DNA of 64,000 nucleotides from an uncultured Desulfobulbaceae bacterium (GTDB lineage: Bacteria; Desulfobacterota; Desulfobulbia; Desulfobulbales; Desulfobulbaceae): positions 22,858 to 86,857 of the forward strand of contig CAMYLK010000013.1 of the NCBI GenBank assembly GCA_947259225.1, given 5' to 3'. This document shows positions 35,712 to 45,593 of this stretch, in pieces (positions within the stretch are counted from its first letter, which is position 1; every line of letters starts with the position of its first letter). A model generated the notes under the pieces. It had not been told where the DNA came from and ran no database searches. It worked only from the letters and a program-made list of their open reading frames with translations. Position numbers and translations under genes: made by a program.

Positions 35712-37205
35712 ATGTCTGACCAGAAAGATGTTCAAGACCTTGACTACCAGATATTGAAACAGATGCTGCAGGACTTTCTCGAAGAAGTTGTTGATTTGCT
35801 GGACCAGTTGAACCTCAACCTCATTCAACTCGAAGGCGAGCCAGAAAACGAAGAATATATCAGCCAGATATTCCGACTTGTCCACACCATAAAGGGCTCT
35901 GCCGGTTTTGCCGGACTTGATGAAATGAGCACAATCGGCCACAAAATGGAAGAAGTCTTCGGGATGGTCCGCAAAGGCACCTGCTCCGTGTCCCCTTCTC
36001 TTCTCGATGCTATGTTTGAAGGCATGGAAAAGTTGTCAGGCCTTCGCGACATGGCAGCAAATGATGACTGGTCACCTGTTGATATTTCTGACATTCTGGG
36101 CAAGCTCGATCAGGTAACCGGCATGACTGCTGAGTCACCCCAGGCAGATGTAACTCCAGAAGCAATACCGGCAGCAGGTACAGATTCCATACCCCCACAT
36201 GAATTACTTGATGTTTACAAGTCCGGTTATGACCAGCTCTCAGCCCTAAAGCACCTTGTCTATTCCTCAATTCACCTTAAGGATCCGGAATCACTTGCTG
36301 TTCTTTTTTCAAAGCAGATAAAAAAGAAAATGTCTCCGGAGACAAATGGAATATGGCTCCTGAATGATCAAGGTAAGGTGGAGGAGATAACTCGAGACGG
36401 CGAGCTTGTACCGCCGAACATCAGAACGGTCCTGGATGTGGATTCTTCTGAGGTCCTGAAACGGGTTTTGGTTGATCAACTTGTTGTATGGTCTTCAAGC
36501 CTTCCCGATGTAAAGGAAATCCTGCCGGACTTTGAATCCCCTATGATCATCCCTCTTAAAGCGCAGCCGAAGGCATATGGTTTCCTGGTTCTGGACCCTG
36601 AAGAATCTGCCGAAGTCGAAGTCTACCAGTTTGTCGGTCAATTCGCTGCCATGATGCTCAACATTTCCAAACTGCATAATAAAGTTGAACAGCAGCGGCA
36701 GGAACTTGACGAAATGACAGCATTGCTCTTCAGACAGAACGCAATTCTATCCTCTCTCTACCATGTTGAACTTGCCCTGATGAATATTACAAATCCCGTA
36801 GACCTCTGTCGTATTGTTGCCGAGGCATTTGTGCACGACCTTGAAACACGAAGTGCGGCTATTTTCCTTAAAGACGATGCCTATGATCTGAAAGGCATAT
36901 GGGGCAGCGGTGGATTGGAAGGTATAGAAACACTCACCTTCCCTATTGATACTATCGAACCCTTTAAGCAATGTCTTGAGTCCGGGCGGATAGTTTCTCA
37001 TAAAGATAACGCAGATGTTTTGCAGGTTGGTTCTTACAAGCTGGACAACTGGATTATAATGGGACTCAAAGGAAGAGAAACCACTCATGGCTTAGTGATA
37101 GCAGAGCTTGACGTTGATGACGTTACGGATTCCATGTCCATCCTGTCAAACTACTCAGGGATATTGTTGGACAACCTGATCCTGCAGGATCAGGTTGAAC
37201 TTTAA
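35712..37205 (+). CDS. Hpt-domain protein with two GAF-like domains
   Basis: This 497-residue cytoplasmic protein begins with a histidine phosphotransfer domain (about 10-120) whose acceptor is H58 in LVHTIKGSAGFAGL, much like the P1 domain of CheA. It is followed by two GAF-like regions (about 180-310 and 345-490) joined by a coiled coil. There is no kinase, dimerisation or CheW-like domain. It could be a phosphate relay or sink whose state is tuned by a ligand bound to the GAF domains. It lies between the CheY-like gene and two REC-PATAN genes. Confidence 0.8.
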   Translation: MSDQKDVQDLDYQILKQMLQDFLEEVVDLLDQLNLNLIQLEGEPENEEYISQIFRLVHTIKGSAGFAGLDEMSTIGHKMEEVFGMVRKGTCSVSPSLLDAMFEGMEKLSGLRDMAANDDWSPVDISDILGKLDQVTGMTAESPQADVTPEAIPAAGTDSIPPHELLDVYKSGYDQLSALKHLVYSSIHLKDPESLAVLFSKQIKKKMSPETNGIWLLNDQGKVEEITRDGELVPPNIRTVLDVDSSEVLKRVLVDQLVVWSSSLPDVKEILPDFESPMIIPLKAQPKAYGFLVLDPEESAEVEVYQFVGQFAAMMLNISKLHNKVEQQRQELDEMTALLFRQNAILSSLYHVELALMNITNPVDLCRIVAEAFVHDLETRSAAIFLKDDAYDLKGIWGSGGLEGIETLTFPIDTIEPFKQCLESGRIVSHKDNADVLQVGSYKLDNWIIMGLKGRETTHGLVIAELDVDDVTDSMSILSNYSGILLDNLILQDQVEL

Positions 37206-37334
37206 TTCATAGATTAGCTGAAAACCCAGGGGATTATATATTACATGCGGTACAAATACACTCCTCAGTCGACCAATGTGCTATTCATTGTCCGTTACTT
37301 TCTTTTGAAAAGCCAGGTGAACAAGGGGTGAGTG

Positions 37335-38000
37335 ATGGACAAGGTTCTCATTGTAGACGATGATGAGCAACTCTTGCTGATCCTTACGGAAATATTGGCA
37401 AAATATAAACAAAAATTTGAAACCGTAGCAGTGAAGAACGGCTTTGAAGCCATACAGGAACTCCAGCAGCATAAATTTGCTCTTGTTGTTTCAGATCTCT
37501 ATATGCCAAGAATCAACGGACTGGTTCTCCTGTCATATATGTCAAAAAATTTTCCTCATATCCCCTGTATTATAATGACAGGACATGGGACCTCGGAAAT
37601 GCGGGACCGGCTTGAGAAAAAAGCCACTTCATATATTCAGAAACCATTCGCAGTTACTGAATTGGCAGACCTGATTCTTGAAACACTTGGTCAGGAACAA
37701 AACCTCCTTGGAACTATGGACGGGGTTTCTATCACTGGTTTCCTCAAACTTGTTGAGTCGGAATCAATGACCTGCCTTTGTGAAATACAATCAGAGAAAG
37801 GTGAAACCGGCTATCTTGTTTTTGAAGGCGGCACCCTGAACAATGCTTTTTATGATAACCTGCGCGGGCAGGAAGCTGCTGTTGAATTGTTTAAAATGGA
37901 CAGGATAAAGATAAAATTCAGGAAACCTCCAAGAAAGAAGTTTCCCCGAAAAATAACGAAAAGTATCAAAAGCTTGCTCAGGGAAGCTGTTGAATCATAG
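37335..38000 (+). CDS. Response regulator with PATAN (DUF4388) output domain
   Basis: The 221-residue protein has an N-terminal receiver (D54, with GHGT and KPF motifs) and a C-terminal PATAN/DUF4388 domain (about 128-220; LLGTMDGVSITGFLKLVESESM, then a GYLVFEGGTLNNAFYD block). PATAN regulators are known from cyanobacterial PatA/PixG-type proteins and deltaproteobacteria, often linked to type IV pilus chemosensory systems. The ATG at 37335 behind AAGGGG is preferred over a GTG just before it. It is a paralogue of the next gene. Confidence 0.85.
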   Translation: MDKVLIVDDDEQLLLILTEILAKYKQKFETVAVKNGFEAIQELQQHKFALVVSDLYMPRINGLVLLSYMSKNFPHIPCIIMTGHGTSEMRDRLEKKATSYIQKPFAVTELADLILETLGQEQNLLGTMDGVSITGFLKLVESESMTCLCEIQSEKGETGYLVFEGGTLNNAFYDNLRGQEAAVELFKMDRIKIKFRKPPRKKFPRKITKSIKSLLREAVES

Positions 38001-38014
38001 GTTTGGAGTTGCAT

Positions 38015-38689
38015 GTGAAAACAGTGCTCATAGTAGATGACAGTTCCATGCTTTTAAACTACCTCGAAACCTCTTTTGCTCAATATGAGGAAGAGTTCGA
38101 AACTGTTTTTGCCAAAGACGGCATGGAGGCCATTGAAATAATAAAAAGCAGTGAAATCTCCCTGCTGGTAACAGATCTTCAGATGCCGAGAGTCGACGGG
38201 CTGGGGCTGCTGGCCTATACCCACAAATATCATCCAAAGATACCGTGTATTGTCATGTCTGCGCACGGCACCCCGGCATTAATAGAAAATTTGCAATCTG
38301 ACATTCTGCAGTTTATCGAAAAACCTTTCAAGTCCGAAGATCTTGCCAGTGCTATTGTCTCGGCATTGCAGGAAGACCGGCCAGAGGGTTCCCTTTCCGG
38401 TATTTCCATTGCCAACTTTCTGCAGATGATCGAAATGGAACAGAAAACCTGTTTATGTGAAGTACAGTCTCCCGGCGAACCGACAGGTTTTTTCTACTTT
38501 AACGGTGGCGAACTGCATCATGCTGTCTATGGTGAGTATAAAGGCGAGGAAGCGGCCATCAAATTAATACATGTTGAAAACCCCACCATAAATTTCAAAC
38601 AAGTTCCGAATAGACCTATCCCCAGGGCTATTAATCGTGAACTGACCGGTTTACTCCTTGAAGCAATGAAGAAAAAAGATGAAGAGTAA
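38015..38689 (+). CDS. Second response regulator with PATAN (DUF4388) output domain
   Basis: This 224-residue protein has the same REC-PATAN build as its neighbour, with D54 as acceptor, AHGT and KPF in the receiver, and a PATAN domain starting SLSGISIANFLQMIEMEQKTCL. The two proteins align over their whole length, so they arose by tandem duplication. I chose the GTG at 38015, six bases after GGAG; a TTG at 38003 is the alternative. It lies 14 bases after its paralogue. Confidence 0.85.
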   Translation: MKTVLIVDDSSMLLNYLETSFAQYEEEFETVFAKDGMEAIEIIKSSEISLLVTDLQMPRVDGLGLLAYTHKYHPKIPCIVMSAHGTPALIENLQSDILQFIEKPFKSEDLASAIVSALQEDRPEGSLSGISIANFLQMIEMEQKTCLCEVQSPGEPTGFFYFNGGELHHAVYGEYKGEEAAIKLIHVENPTINFKQVPNRPIPRAINRELTGLLLEAMKKKDEE

Positions 38690-38724
38690 GACTGGTAGCC
38701 GACAAGAGTGCAAGAGGTAAAACC

Positions 38725-41436
38725 ATGAGCGATAGTAAAGAAACACTTGATGACCTGCTGCTTAATGATCCTGAAATGGTAGAGTCGTTTGTTGCCGAAG
38801 CCAAAGAACATCTGGAATCAATTGAAGATGATTTTCTCTCCCTGGAGCGCCAGAAGGACAATCCGGACCAGTCCCAGCTTGACAAAGTTTTCCGTGCTAT
38901 TCATTCAGTAAAAGGTGCCGCCGGTTTTCTGGGGCTGAATAAAATGTCCGAGCTTGCGCACACCATGGAAGCATTGCTGACAAAAATGCGTTCGGGAAAA
39001 ATACTTCCGGAAACCGAATATATAGACAGCCTGCTTGCCGGAGTGGACCTTCTCTCAACCATGCTTCAGAATATTCAGCAGAGTAATGAAGTTGATATAG
39101 CTCTGGTACATGAACAAATAGCAACGTATCACGAAAACATATCAGAAATGGAAGAAATTAAAGGCGAAGAGAAGCCCCCGAAAAAACAACCGAAAAAGAA
39201 AGCCCAAAAAGCTCAGGAAAAAAAAGAAGAAGCAGCGAAAGAACCTTTTCTGCCTACTGAAAAAGTCGATTTTGATATTGGCAGTACAGTTCGTATCAAT
39301 ATCGACCTGCTTGACAAACTCATGGTGCAGGCAGGAGAGCTTGTTCTCATCCGCAATCAGCATCTACTGACAGTTGATGAGTCGGATCCTGTTTCCCGTT
39401 CCATCGCGCACAGATTGGACCTGATTACCAGCGAACTGCAGGAAACCATCATCAACACCAGGATGCAGCCTGTGGGAAAAGTTATTGATAAATTTCCGCG
39501 TGTTGTTCGCGATCTCGGTAAAAGCCTCGGCAAGCAGATCCAGATTAACATTACCGGCAGCAACGCGGAACTCGACAAAACAATACTGGAATCCTTAACT
39601 GACCCCCTTACCCACATTATAAGGAACTCGTGCGGACATGGCATCGAAACTCCGGAAGAAAGGGTAAAGGCCGGAAAACCGAAAACCGGTCATATAAGTA
39701 TCTCGGCCTATCATGAAGCCGGCAGGGTGAATATCAAAATTTCAGACGACGGCATGGGTGTCGACACAGAGCACATAGCTAAAAAAATCACAGAGAAGGG
39801 CTTGAAATCTGAAGCAGAACTTGAACAGATGAGTCAACAGGATATCCTCAACCTTGTTTTTCTGCCAGGTTTCAGCACAATGGATTCCGCAGACGGTATT
39901 TCAGGCCGTGGTGTGGGTATGGATGTCGTCAAGACAGGAATCGAGAAGCTGGGAGGTTCATTTGATTTTGAATCCAAGGCCGGTGAAGGAACAACCATTC
40001 TCCTCAGGCTTCCCCTGACTCTGGCAATCATCCCATCCCTGATTGTCACCTCCGGTAATCAACTTTACGCTGTCCCTCAGGTCAGCCTTGTTGAACTTGT
40101 CAGCCTGTATGACGATGAAATCCTGACGCAAATTGAGCGTGCTGATGACCATGAGGTCTATCGCCTCAGAGATCGACTGCTGCCTCTTGTTCGCTTATCT
40201 GAAGTTCTCGTAAGACCACAGCTTTTCGATAGAGATTTCAGAGCAAAAACTGCAGAAAAATACTACCAGGAAAACCTCAATATTCGTAAAGAACTCATTG
40301 AGAATGGGATGAGTGAAGACAACATTACCCTGGAAAAATCTCTGAACATTGCAGTGCTCAAAGTTGGGGCAAACCATTACGGCCTGATCGTCGACGAGAT
40401 ACTTGGTACCGAGGAAATAGTTGTAAAACCACTGCATACCACCCTCAAATCGATTGGTATTTATTCCGGGGCCACTATTATGGGCAGCGGTAAAACAGCT
40501 CTTATACTTGATGTTGGCGGCTTGGCCCGTCACACCGGCATAACTCTTGCCGAGAGAATAACGGCAGACCGTGAAAAGGATTTCAGGGGGGATGACCTGC
40601 AGTCTGTTCTCCTGTTCAAATCCGGCCCGAAAGAACAATTTGCCCTGTCATTGCCGCTTATACGACGTATTGAACCCATCGCCATGACGGATGTCGAGGT
40701 AATTGGTGACAAGGAATATATAACAGTAGACGGCGTTTCCACGCTCATCCTCAAGCTCGAAAATATACTGAATGTCTCGCCCATAGAAAAACAAGAAAAA
40801 ATGTTCCTTATTCTGCCGAGAAACCTGAGGCGGCCTGTAGGCATCCTGATGTCCAGTTTTATAGATGTTGTTGATACAACAGTTGAGCTTGATGTTGAAA
40901 GTTACCAGGCAGACGGACTGCTTGGTACTGCTATAATGAACGACATCATGACCCTGTTCCTTGATTTTTACAGGCTGGTTGAGATTATCGAACCTGAATA
41001 TTTTGGAGATCGGCAAATTCTGTCATCAGAACCTGCAGGTTCTGAAGCTGTACAGGCTGTAAGGGTTCTCCTCCTTGAAGATATTTCTTTTTTCAGACAC
41101 CTGATCAAGGGATACCTCGAAACCGAAGGATACCAGGTGACAGCTGTAAAAAACGGTCAGTTCGGGCTGGATAAGTTTGATGATAACGAATTCGATCTCA
41201 TTATATCTGATCTTGAAATGCCGGTCATGAACGGCTGGGAGTTTATAAAAGAAATCCGTCAGAATAAACAGCGGAAAGATATGCCGGCAATTGCCCTGAC
41301 ATCTTTGGACACAGATGAATCAAGGACCAGAGCTATCGAGAACGGATTCAACTATTACGAAGTAAAGCTGGACCGTGAACATTTTCTTGGCACGGTCTCA
41401 GAAGCCCTTGGTAAAGGAAGAGTAAAGGTGAAATAA
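38725..41436 (+). CDS. cheA: Hybrid chemotaxis histidine kinase CheA with C-terminal receiver
   Basis: The 903-residue kinase has a P1 Hpt domain (H60 in IHSVKGAAGFLGL), a Lys-rich linker in place of a clear P2 (about 145-175), the P3 dimerisation region, the HATPase (N301 in IIRNSCGHGIE, DDGMG at 341-345, GRGVGMDVV), a P5 CheW-like domain with an inserted segment (about 500-540), a second CheW-like region (about 620-755) and a receiver with D829 and K881. The N box has Gly where the usual Asp of DHGIE stands. The domain order resembles hybrid CheA proteins of pilus or developmental systems. Confidence 0.93.
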   Translation: MSDSKETLDDLLLNDPEMVESFVAEAKEHLESIEDDFLSLERQKDNPDQSQLDKVFRAIHSVKGAAGFLGLNKMSELAHTMEALLTKMRSGKILPETEYIDSLLAGVDLLSTMLQNIQQSNEVDIALVHEQIATYHENISEMEEIKGEEKPPKKQPKKKAQKAQEKKEEAAKEPFLPTEKVDFDIGSTVRINIDLLDKLMVQAGELVLIRNQHLLTVDESDPVSRSIAHRLDLITSELQETIINTRMQPVGKVIDKFPRVVRDLGKSLGKQIQINITGSNAELDKTILESLTDPLTHIIRNSCGHGIETPEERVKAGKPKTGHISISAYHEAGRVNIKISDDGMGVDTEHIAKKITEKGLKSEAELEQMSQQDILNLVFLPGFSTMDSADGISGRGVGMDVVKTGIEKLGGSFDFESKAGEGTTILLRLPLTLAIIPSLIVTSGNQLYAVPQVSLVELVSLYDDEILTQIERADDHEVYRLRDRLLPLVRLSEVLVRPQLFDRDFRAKTAEKYYQENLNIRKELIENGMSEDNITLEKSLNIAVLKVGANHYGLIVDEILGTEEIVVKPLHTTLKSIGIYSGATIMGSGKTALILDVGGLARHTGITLAERITADREKDFRGDDLQSVLLFKSGPKEQFALSLPLIRRIEPIAMTDVEVIGDKEYITVDGVSTLILKLENILNVSPIEKQEKMFLILPRNLRRPVGILMSSFIDVVDTTVELDVESYQADGLLGTAIMNDIMTLFLDFYRLVEIIEPEYFGDRQILSSEPAGSEAVQAVRVLLLEDISFFRHLIKGYLETEGYQVTAVKNGQFGLDKFDDNEFDLIISDLEMPVMNGWEFIKEIRQNKQRKDMPAIALTSLDTDESRTRAIENGFNYYEVKLDREHFLGTVSEALGKGRVKVK

Positions 41437-41482
41437 TGCTGAAAAAGGTATTCTTCACCCGGAAGATCCATGGAGATTATTG

Positions 41483-41974
41483 ATGATGACAGTTACCAAA
41501 CAGAAGGAATCGGCTGAAAAAACCATTACCCGCCGATTCTGTACATTCCGTTTATCTGGTCGGCTTTACGGAGTAGACATCCAGGATGTAAAGGAAATCA
41601 ATACCGAGATTGATTTTACGCCAATTTTCCACGCACCCAAGGTGATCAAAGGCTATATAAATATTCGTGGCCAGGTTTACCTGCTTCTTGACCTGCGTAG
41701 AATATTCGGATTTGAAGAACAGGAGGTTAATAAAAGCAACCGTGTCGTTCTTTTTATGCCGGAAGTTGGAGATCCATGCGGTGTAATGGTTGATAGTATT
41801 GATGATGTCGTGACTGTCGACGAAGAACGCATAGAAAATCGCCGCAAAAAGCAGGAGACGCATGATGGTTCAGATCGCAGAGGCATTGATGTGGGTGTAG
41901 GTGTCTGTAAACTTAAAGATGAACTGCTTATTATTCTTGATGCGCGAAAGCTCCTTCATTCAATCAGCCGCTAA
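41483..41974 (+). CDS. cheW: Chemotaxis coupling protein CheW
   Basis: CheW links chemoreceptors to CheA in the array. The 163-residue protein has the CheW fold, with RFCTFRLSGRLYGVDIQDVKEI, VIKGYINIRGQVYLLLDLRRIFG and the acidic VDSIDDVVTVDEERIE block. The ATG at 41483 has GGAG seven bases upstream. It lies between cheA and cheB. Confidence 0.94.
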   Translation: MMTVTKQKESAEKTITRRFCTFRLSGRLYGVDIQDVKEINTEIDFTPIFHAPKVIKGYINIRGQVYLLLDLRRIFGFEEQEVNKSNRVVLFMPEVGDPCGVMVDSIDDVVTVDEERIENRRKKQETHDGSDRRGIDVGVGVCKLKDELLIILDARKLLHSISR

Positions 41975-41996
41975 TAAGTAGACTTATAAACTGTTC

Positions 41997-43094
41997 ATGA
42001 GAACAAATAAAAAAATACTTACAATCCTCATTGTTGATGATTCCCGTATTTTTCGCAGTGCTGTTCAGGAAGGTCTGGCCCATGAAAAAGACATAGAAAT
42101 TATCGGATCCGTATGGAACGGGGTAAAGGCACTTGAGTTCATAAAATCCACCCCTCCCGATCTTGTAACACTTGACGTTGAGATGCCGCACATGGATGGC
42201 CTTGAGACGCTCAAAGCCATCCAGAAAATCAATGCCGGCAAAAACGCAGATCAACAGATCGGCGTTATCATGCTGAGTTCACACACCCAAAAAGGTGCCG
42301 ATATTACCGTCAAGGCCCTGCAAATGGGTGCTTTTGACTTTATCCCCAAACCTGAAGGCAAGGATCTGCGTGAAAATATTGAAAACCTTTGCCTTCAACT
42401 TATTATAAAGATACGACAGTATGGGGCAAAATTTCACCCTATCCGTATCTCAAAAAAACAACTTCCTAAACCTTCTGAAGCTGCTGACGCTGAAAAATTT
42501 GCTGAAACTATCGGAATCGAGGCCATTGTTATTGGAGTTTCTACAGGCGGCCCCAAGGCCCTGGCCGAAATCCTCCCTTCACTGTGTAATAAAGTAGATG
42601 TTCCAATATTCATTGTTCAGCATATGCCTCCAACCTTCACTAAATCATTGGCAAAAAGTCTGAATGCCAAATGCACTTACACGGTGGTTGAAGGTAAACA
42701 TGAAGATGTTACCCGGAGGAAATTTGCATATATTGCTCCTGGCGGCAGGCATATGATACTGGAAAAAGATAAGAAGAAGAAAACAGTCAGGACAATTGTG
42801 AATGATCGTCCTCCACAGAAGGGCTGCAGACCATCAGTTGATGTTCTTTTCCATTCCGCAGCAAACGTTTATGGTAAAAATGCCATCGGAGTCATTCTTA
42901 CAGGTATGGGTGTTGACGGGACAGATGGAGCAGGTACCCTGAAAAAGAAAGGGGCAATTATCATAGTACAGGATGAACCATCAAGTGTTGTATGGGGAAT
43001 GCCAGGCAGTGCTGCAGCAGCAGGTCATGTAGACAAGATATACCCCTTAAAGGAAATTCCCGCTGCCATTTTCGCCATGATGAAGAAAGAATAA
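41997..43094 (+). CDS. cheB: Chemoreceptor glutamate methylesterase CheB
   Basis: CheB removes methyl groups from chemoreceptors. The 365-residue protein has a receiver (D60) and a C-terminal esterase domain with the catalytic triad S182 (GVSTGGPKAL), H209 (VQHMPPTFT) and D307 (GMGVDGTDGA). The start lacks a clear ribosome binding site and may depend on coupling to cheW 22 bases upstream. With cheR further on, the adaptation system is complete. Confidence 0.94.
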   Translation: MRTNKKILTILIVDDSRIFRSAVQEGLAHEKDIEIIGSVWNGVKALEFIKSTPPDLVTLDVEMPHMDGLETLKAIQKINAGKNADQQIGVIMLSSHTQKGADITVKALQMGAFDFIPKPEGKDLRENIENLCLQLIIKIRQYGAKFHPIRISKKQLPKPSEAADAEKFAETIGIEAIVIGVSTGGPKALAEILPSLCNKVDVPIFIVQHMPPTFTKSLAKSLNAKCTYTVVEGKHEDVTRRKFAYIAPGGRHMILEKDKKKKTVRTIVNDRPPQKGCRPSVDVLFHSAANVYGKNAIGVILTGMGVDGTDGAGTLKKKGAIIIVQDEPSSVVWGMPGSAAAAGHVDKIYPLKEIPAAIFAMMKKE

Positions 43095-43098
43095 AAAA

Positions 43099-43119
43099 GA
43101 ATTTTTTGTGGAAAAATTC
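43099..43119. terminator. Weak AT-only hairpin between convergent cheB and MCP genes
   Basis: GAATTTTT pairs with AAAAATTC around a five-base loop in the 29-base gap between the two stop codons. T-rich tracts occur on both strands. It could be a bidirectional terminator, but the stem is weak. Confidence 0.35.
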
Positions 43120-43123
43120 CCTT

Positions 43124-45274
43124 TTAAACTTTAAACTTATTTGTTTCCTCCTGAACCTTGGCTGCTACAACTGCCAGGTTCTCAGCAGTCTTGTTTACCT
43201 CTTGAGCGCCGACGGTCGACTCCTTAACTGCATGACTCATTCCCTGAATATTTGAAGATACTTCATTGACCGCCCTGGCTGCCTCAGAAGCACTCTTGGA
43301 CACATCATTTGCTCCTCTTGCCAGTTCCGCAATAGAGGTAGCAATGTTGCTCACTCCGGCACTGGCCTGCTGTACGCTATCAGATATTTCAAGTGATGTT
43401 TTCGTCTGCTCTTCAACGGATCGAGTGATTACTCCTGAGGACTCATTTATCTTTTGTATTATGTCTGTAATCCCCTGTATGGAATTAACAGCACTTTCCG
43501 TGTTTTCCTGGACACCCTCAACCCTCCTGGCAATTTCATTAGCAGCCTGTCCGCTCTGGTTGGCAAGTTCCTTGATCTCGTTGGCAACAACCGCAAAACC
43601 CTTTCCTGCATCACCGGCGGATGCTGCTTCAATCGTTGCGTTCAGGGCCAGCAGATTAGTCTGTTCAGCTATACGCTTGATGAGGTTGGTGACTTCACCT
43701 ATCTCCAGTGCCGCCTTGCCCAGTATATCCATTGTTTTGGTGGCCCTCCCTGACATTTCGGTCGCCTGGTTGGCAATAGTTGATCCTTCCTTTGCGCTCC
43801 AGGCAACATCTTCGACAGAAGTCGACATCTGCTCAATTGATGAAGCGATCGAACCCATATTCGATGACATCTGTTCAGCAGTTGAGGATACACTCTGGAT
43901 GTTCACACTCATTTCTTCTGCAGCCGATGCCATGGAATTTATACTGGCAGACATCTCCTCGGTTGCACCGGCGACAGAGTCGGACTGTGTACTCATCTCT
44001 TCCGAACTTGCAGCCATTTGTGCTGAAACAGAAGACATCTGTTGAGACGCTGTCGCCTGCATGGCAGTGTTGTCTTTTACCTGGGCAATGGTTTCAGATA
44101 AAGACGCACTGGAATTATTCAGGGCCTGGGCCAGCACCCCGATCTCATCATCTCTTTTAATATTCAGACGCTGGGTCAGGTCGCCTCTGGACAGTGTACC
44201 TGCGAGATCAACCACCTGTGAGAGAGGACCTACAATCCCTGAAACCATATACCTCATAAGAAAAAGAGCGGCGGTTACACACACAAGAGTGATGAGGATC
44301 ATTTTCCACATCATGGCCGACGAAGCCGCTGTATAGATATCCATCGGTACTATGAGGCTCACGGCCCATGGAATTCCAGTATCCCCAATCCTGACAGGCC
44401 TGTAGAATTCCATGGTATCTTCCATTAATGATTCTACATCTTCTCCATTCTGTATATGGACCAGGTCTTCTTCGTAATCTTCATGAAGTTTTCCTATATG
44501 CTGACCAATAAGGTCAGGGTCACCAGTAACACTTGTAAGAAGACCATCGTGGCTGATTATTGCGACTGTTACCCCGGGATGATATTTTTCTGCCTTTTCA
44601 ACCATTTCCTGCAGAAAATCAAGTTTCATCTGCAAACCCATAATCCCAAAAAACTGCCCATGGGCAATAACCGGGACCACCATTGTCGTTGTTATGACTT
44701 CCTGGCCCTGAAGATTTATCATGGATGGTTCGATTATAAAACCTTTCAATGTTTCTTTAGGAACATCATACCATTTGCCGGGAATCCCATTCAGGGCAAG
44801 TACGGGATCTGTCAAAACAGAACTGATCTCAATCTCTCCTGTATTTGTTCTCTGGAGTCTAACGGCAAATCTTCCGGTATTGTCGTGCCCCGGCTCACTA
44901 GCAAAGGACTTGTCCATATTGTCAAAACCATCCGGCTCCCAACAGGTAAAGACACCGGTGATAAAGGGATTTTTTTCAAGCATGTTGCGCATGATATCCA
45001 CAACCATTTCCCGTTCGAGATCAAGCTGGACCCCTTCAGTTTTTACTGCAGAAAAAGTCTGAGCAAGAGTCCTTGCAGAATCAAACACACCGTTCGTTCT
45101 GGTTTCGACTGCTGATACAGTTGCCTGAATAAAAGATATATTTTCACTAAGAGCCGTATCCAGCATCTTGGTTCGCATTGTAACGGTTGAATACAACGCG
45201 ATGATGAGAGCGGTTATCAGGACACAAATGCCGGCCCAAAAGCTTATTCTGTTTTTGACTGATTTTGTATCCAT
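43124..45274 (-). CDS. Methyl-accepting chemotaxis protein with dCACHE-type sensor
   Basis: The 716-residue receptor has TM1 (about 11-31), a periplasmic domain of 290 residues of the double-Cache type ([47 protein letters not shown], then a second lobe to about 315), TM2 (323-345), HAMP and a full signalling domain. Its tip reads [20 protein letters not shown], with Ser where the arginine of EAARAG is nearly always found. It is on the strand opposite to the che genes and converges on cheB. AGGATTTCCAG precedes the ATG. Confidence 0.93.
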   Translation of the reverse strand: MDTKSVKNRISFWAGICVLITALIIALYSTVTMRTKMLDTALSENISFIQATVSAVETRTNGVFDSARTLAQTFSAVKTEGVQLDLEREMVVDIMRNMLEKNPFITGVFTCWEPDGFDNMDKSFASEPGHDNTGRFAVRLQRTNTGEIEISSVLTDPVLALNGIPGKWYDVPKETLKGFIIEPSMINLQGQEVITTTMVVPVIAHGQFFGIMGLQMKLDFLQEMVEKAEKYHPGVTVAIISHDGLLTSVTGDPDLIGQHIGKLHEDYEEDLVHIQNGEDVESLMEDTMEFYRPVRIGDTGIPWAVSLIVPMDIYTAASSAMMWKMILITLVCVTAALFLMRYMVSGIVGPLSQVVDLAGTLSRGDLTQRLNIKRDDEIGVLAQALNNSSASLSETIAQVKDNTAMQATASQQMSSVSAQMAASSEEMSTQSDSVAGATEEMSASINSMASAAEEMSVNIQSVSSTAEQMSSNMGSIASSIEQMSTSVEDVAWSAKEGSTIANQATEMSGRATKTMDILGKAALEIGEVTNLIKRIAEQTNLLALNATIEAASAGDAGKGFAVVANEIKELANQSGQAANEIARRVEGVQENTESAVNSIQGITDIIQKINESSGVITRSVEEQTKTSLEISDSVQQASAGVSNIATSIAELARGANDVSKSASEAARAVNEVSSNIQGMSHAVKESTVGAQEVNKTAENLAVVAAKVQEETNKFKV

Positions 45275-45593
45275 CTGGAAATCCTATATGTAAAAATAAT
45301 TAATTGATTTACTTATGAGATTGTATTGTAACTTCTAACCTAATGTCAAAGTGTTTTGGGGGTATCACTTGAAATTTAATTCATTATCCCAAAAGGTTAT
45401 ACCTGATTAAGCTTTTCAAACATAAAAGCCCATATCAATCATATGACTTTCAGCGTGATTCATGGTTCATGATCTTTGCATGTTTGTCAGATATGATATG
45501 ATGGTGTCAACTTGACATTATAGCCCTGTTTTCTATATGATAACTTACATATATAAAATAATAATTAACAAATTATTGTGAGCAGGAATAACT
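45275..45593. other. Divergent intergenic region between MCP and pilZ
   Basis: This 319-base AT-rich stretch must hold promoters for both directions. On the plus strand a good sigma70-like promoter is visible (separate entry). On the minus strand I could not identify a convincing -35/-10 pair. No repeats or small genes were recognised. Confidence 0.5.
45512..45541 (+). promoter_or_regulatory. Sigma70-like promoter for pilZ-cheR-REC
   Basis: A perfect -35 TTGACA (45512-45517) is followed after 18 bases by TATGAT (45536-45541). The predicted start near 45548 leaves a leader of about 45 bases before the PilZ ATG. Confidence 0.65.

Noticed and set aside
44456..45115. 219-codon open frame on the plus strand
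   Set aside because: It lies antisense to the sensor domain of the second MCP and shows no recognisable domain.
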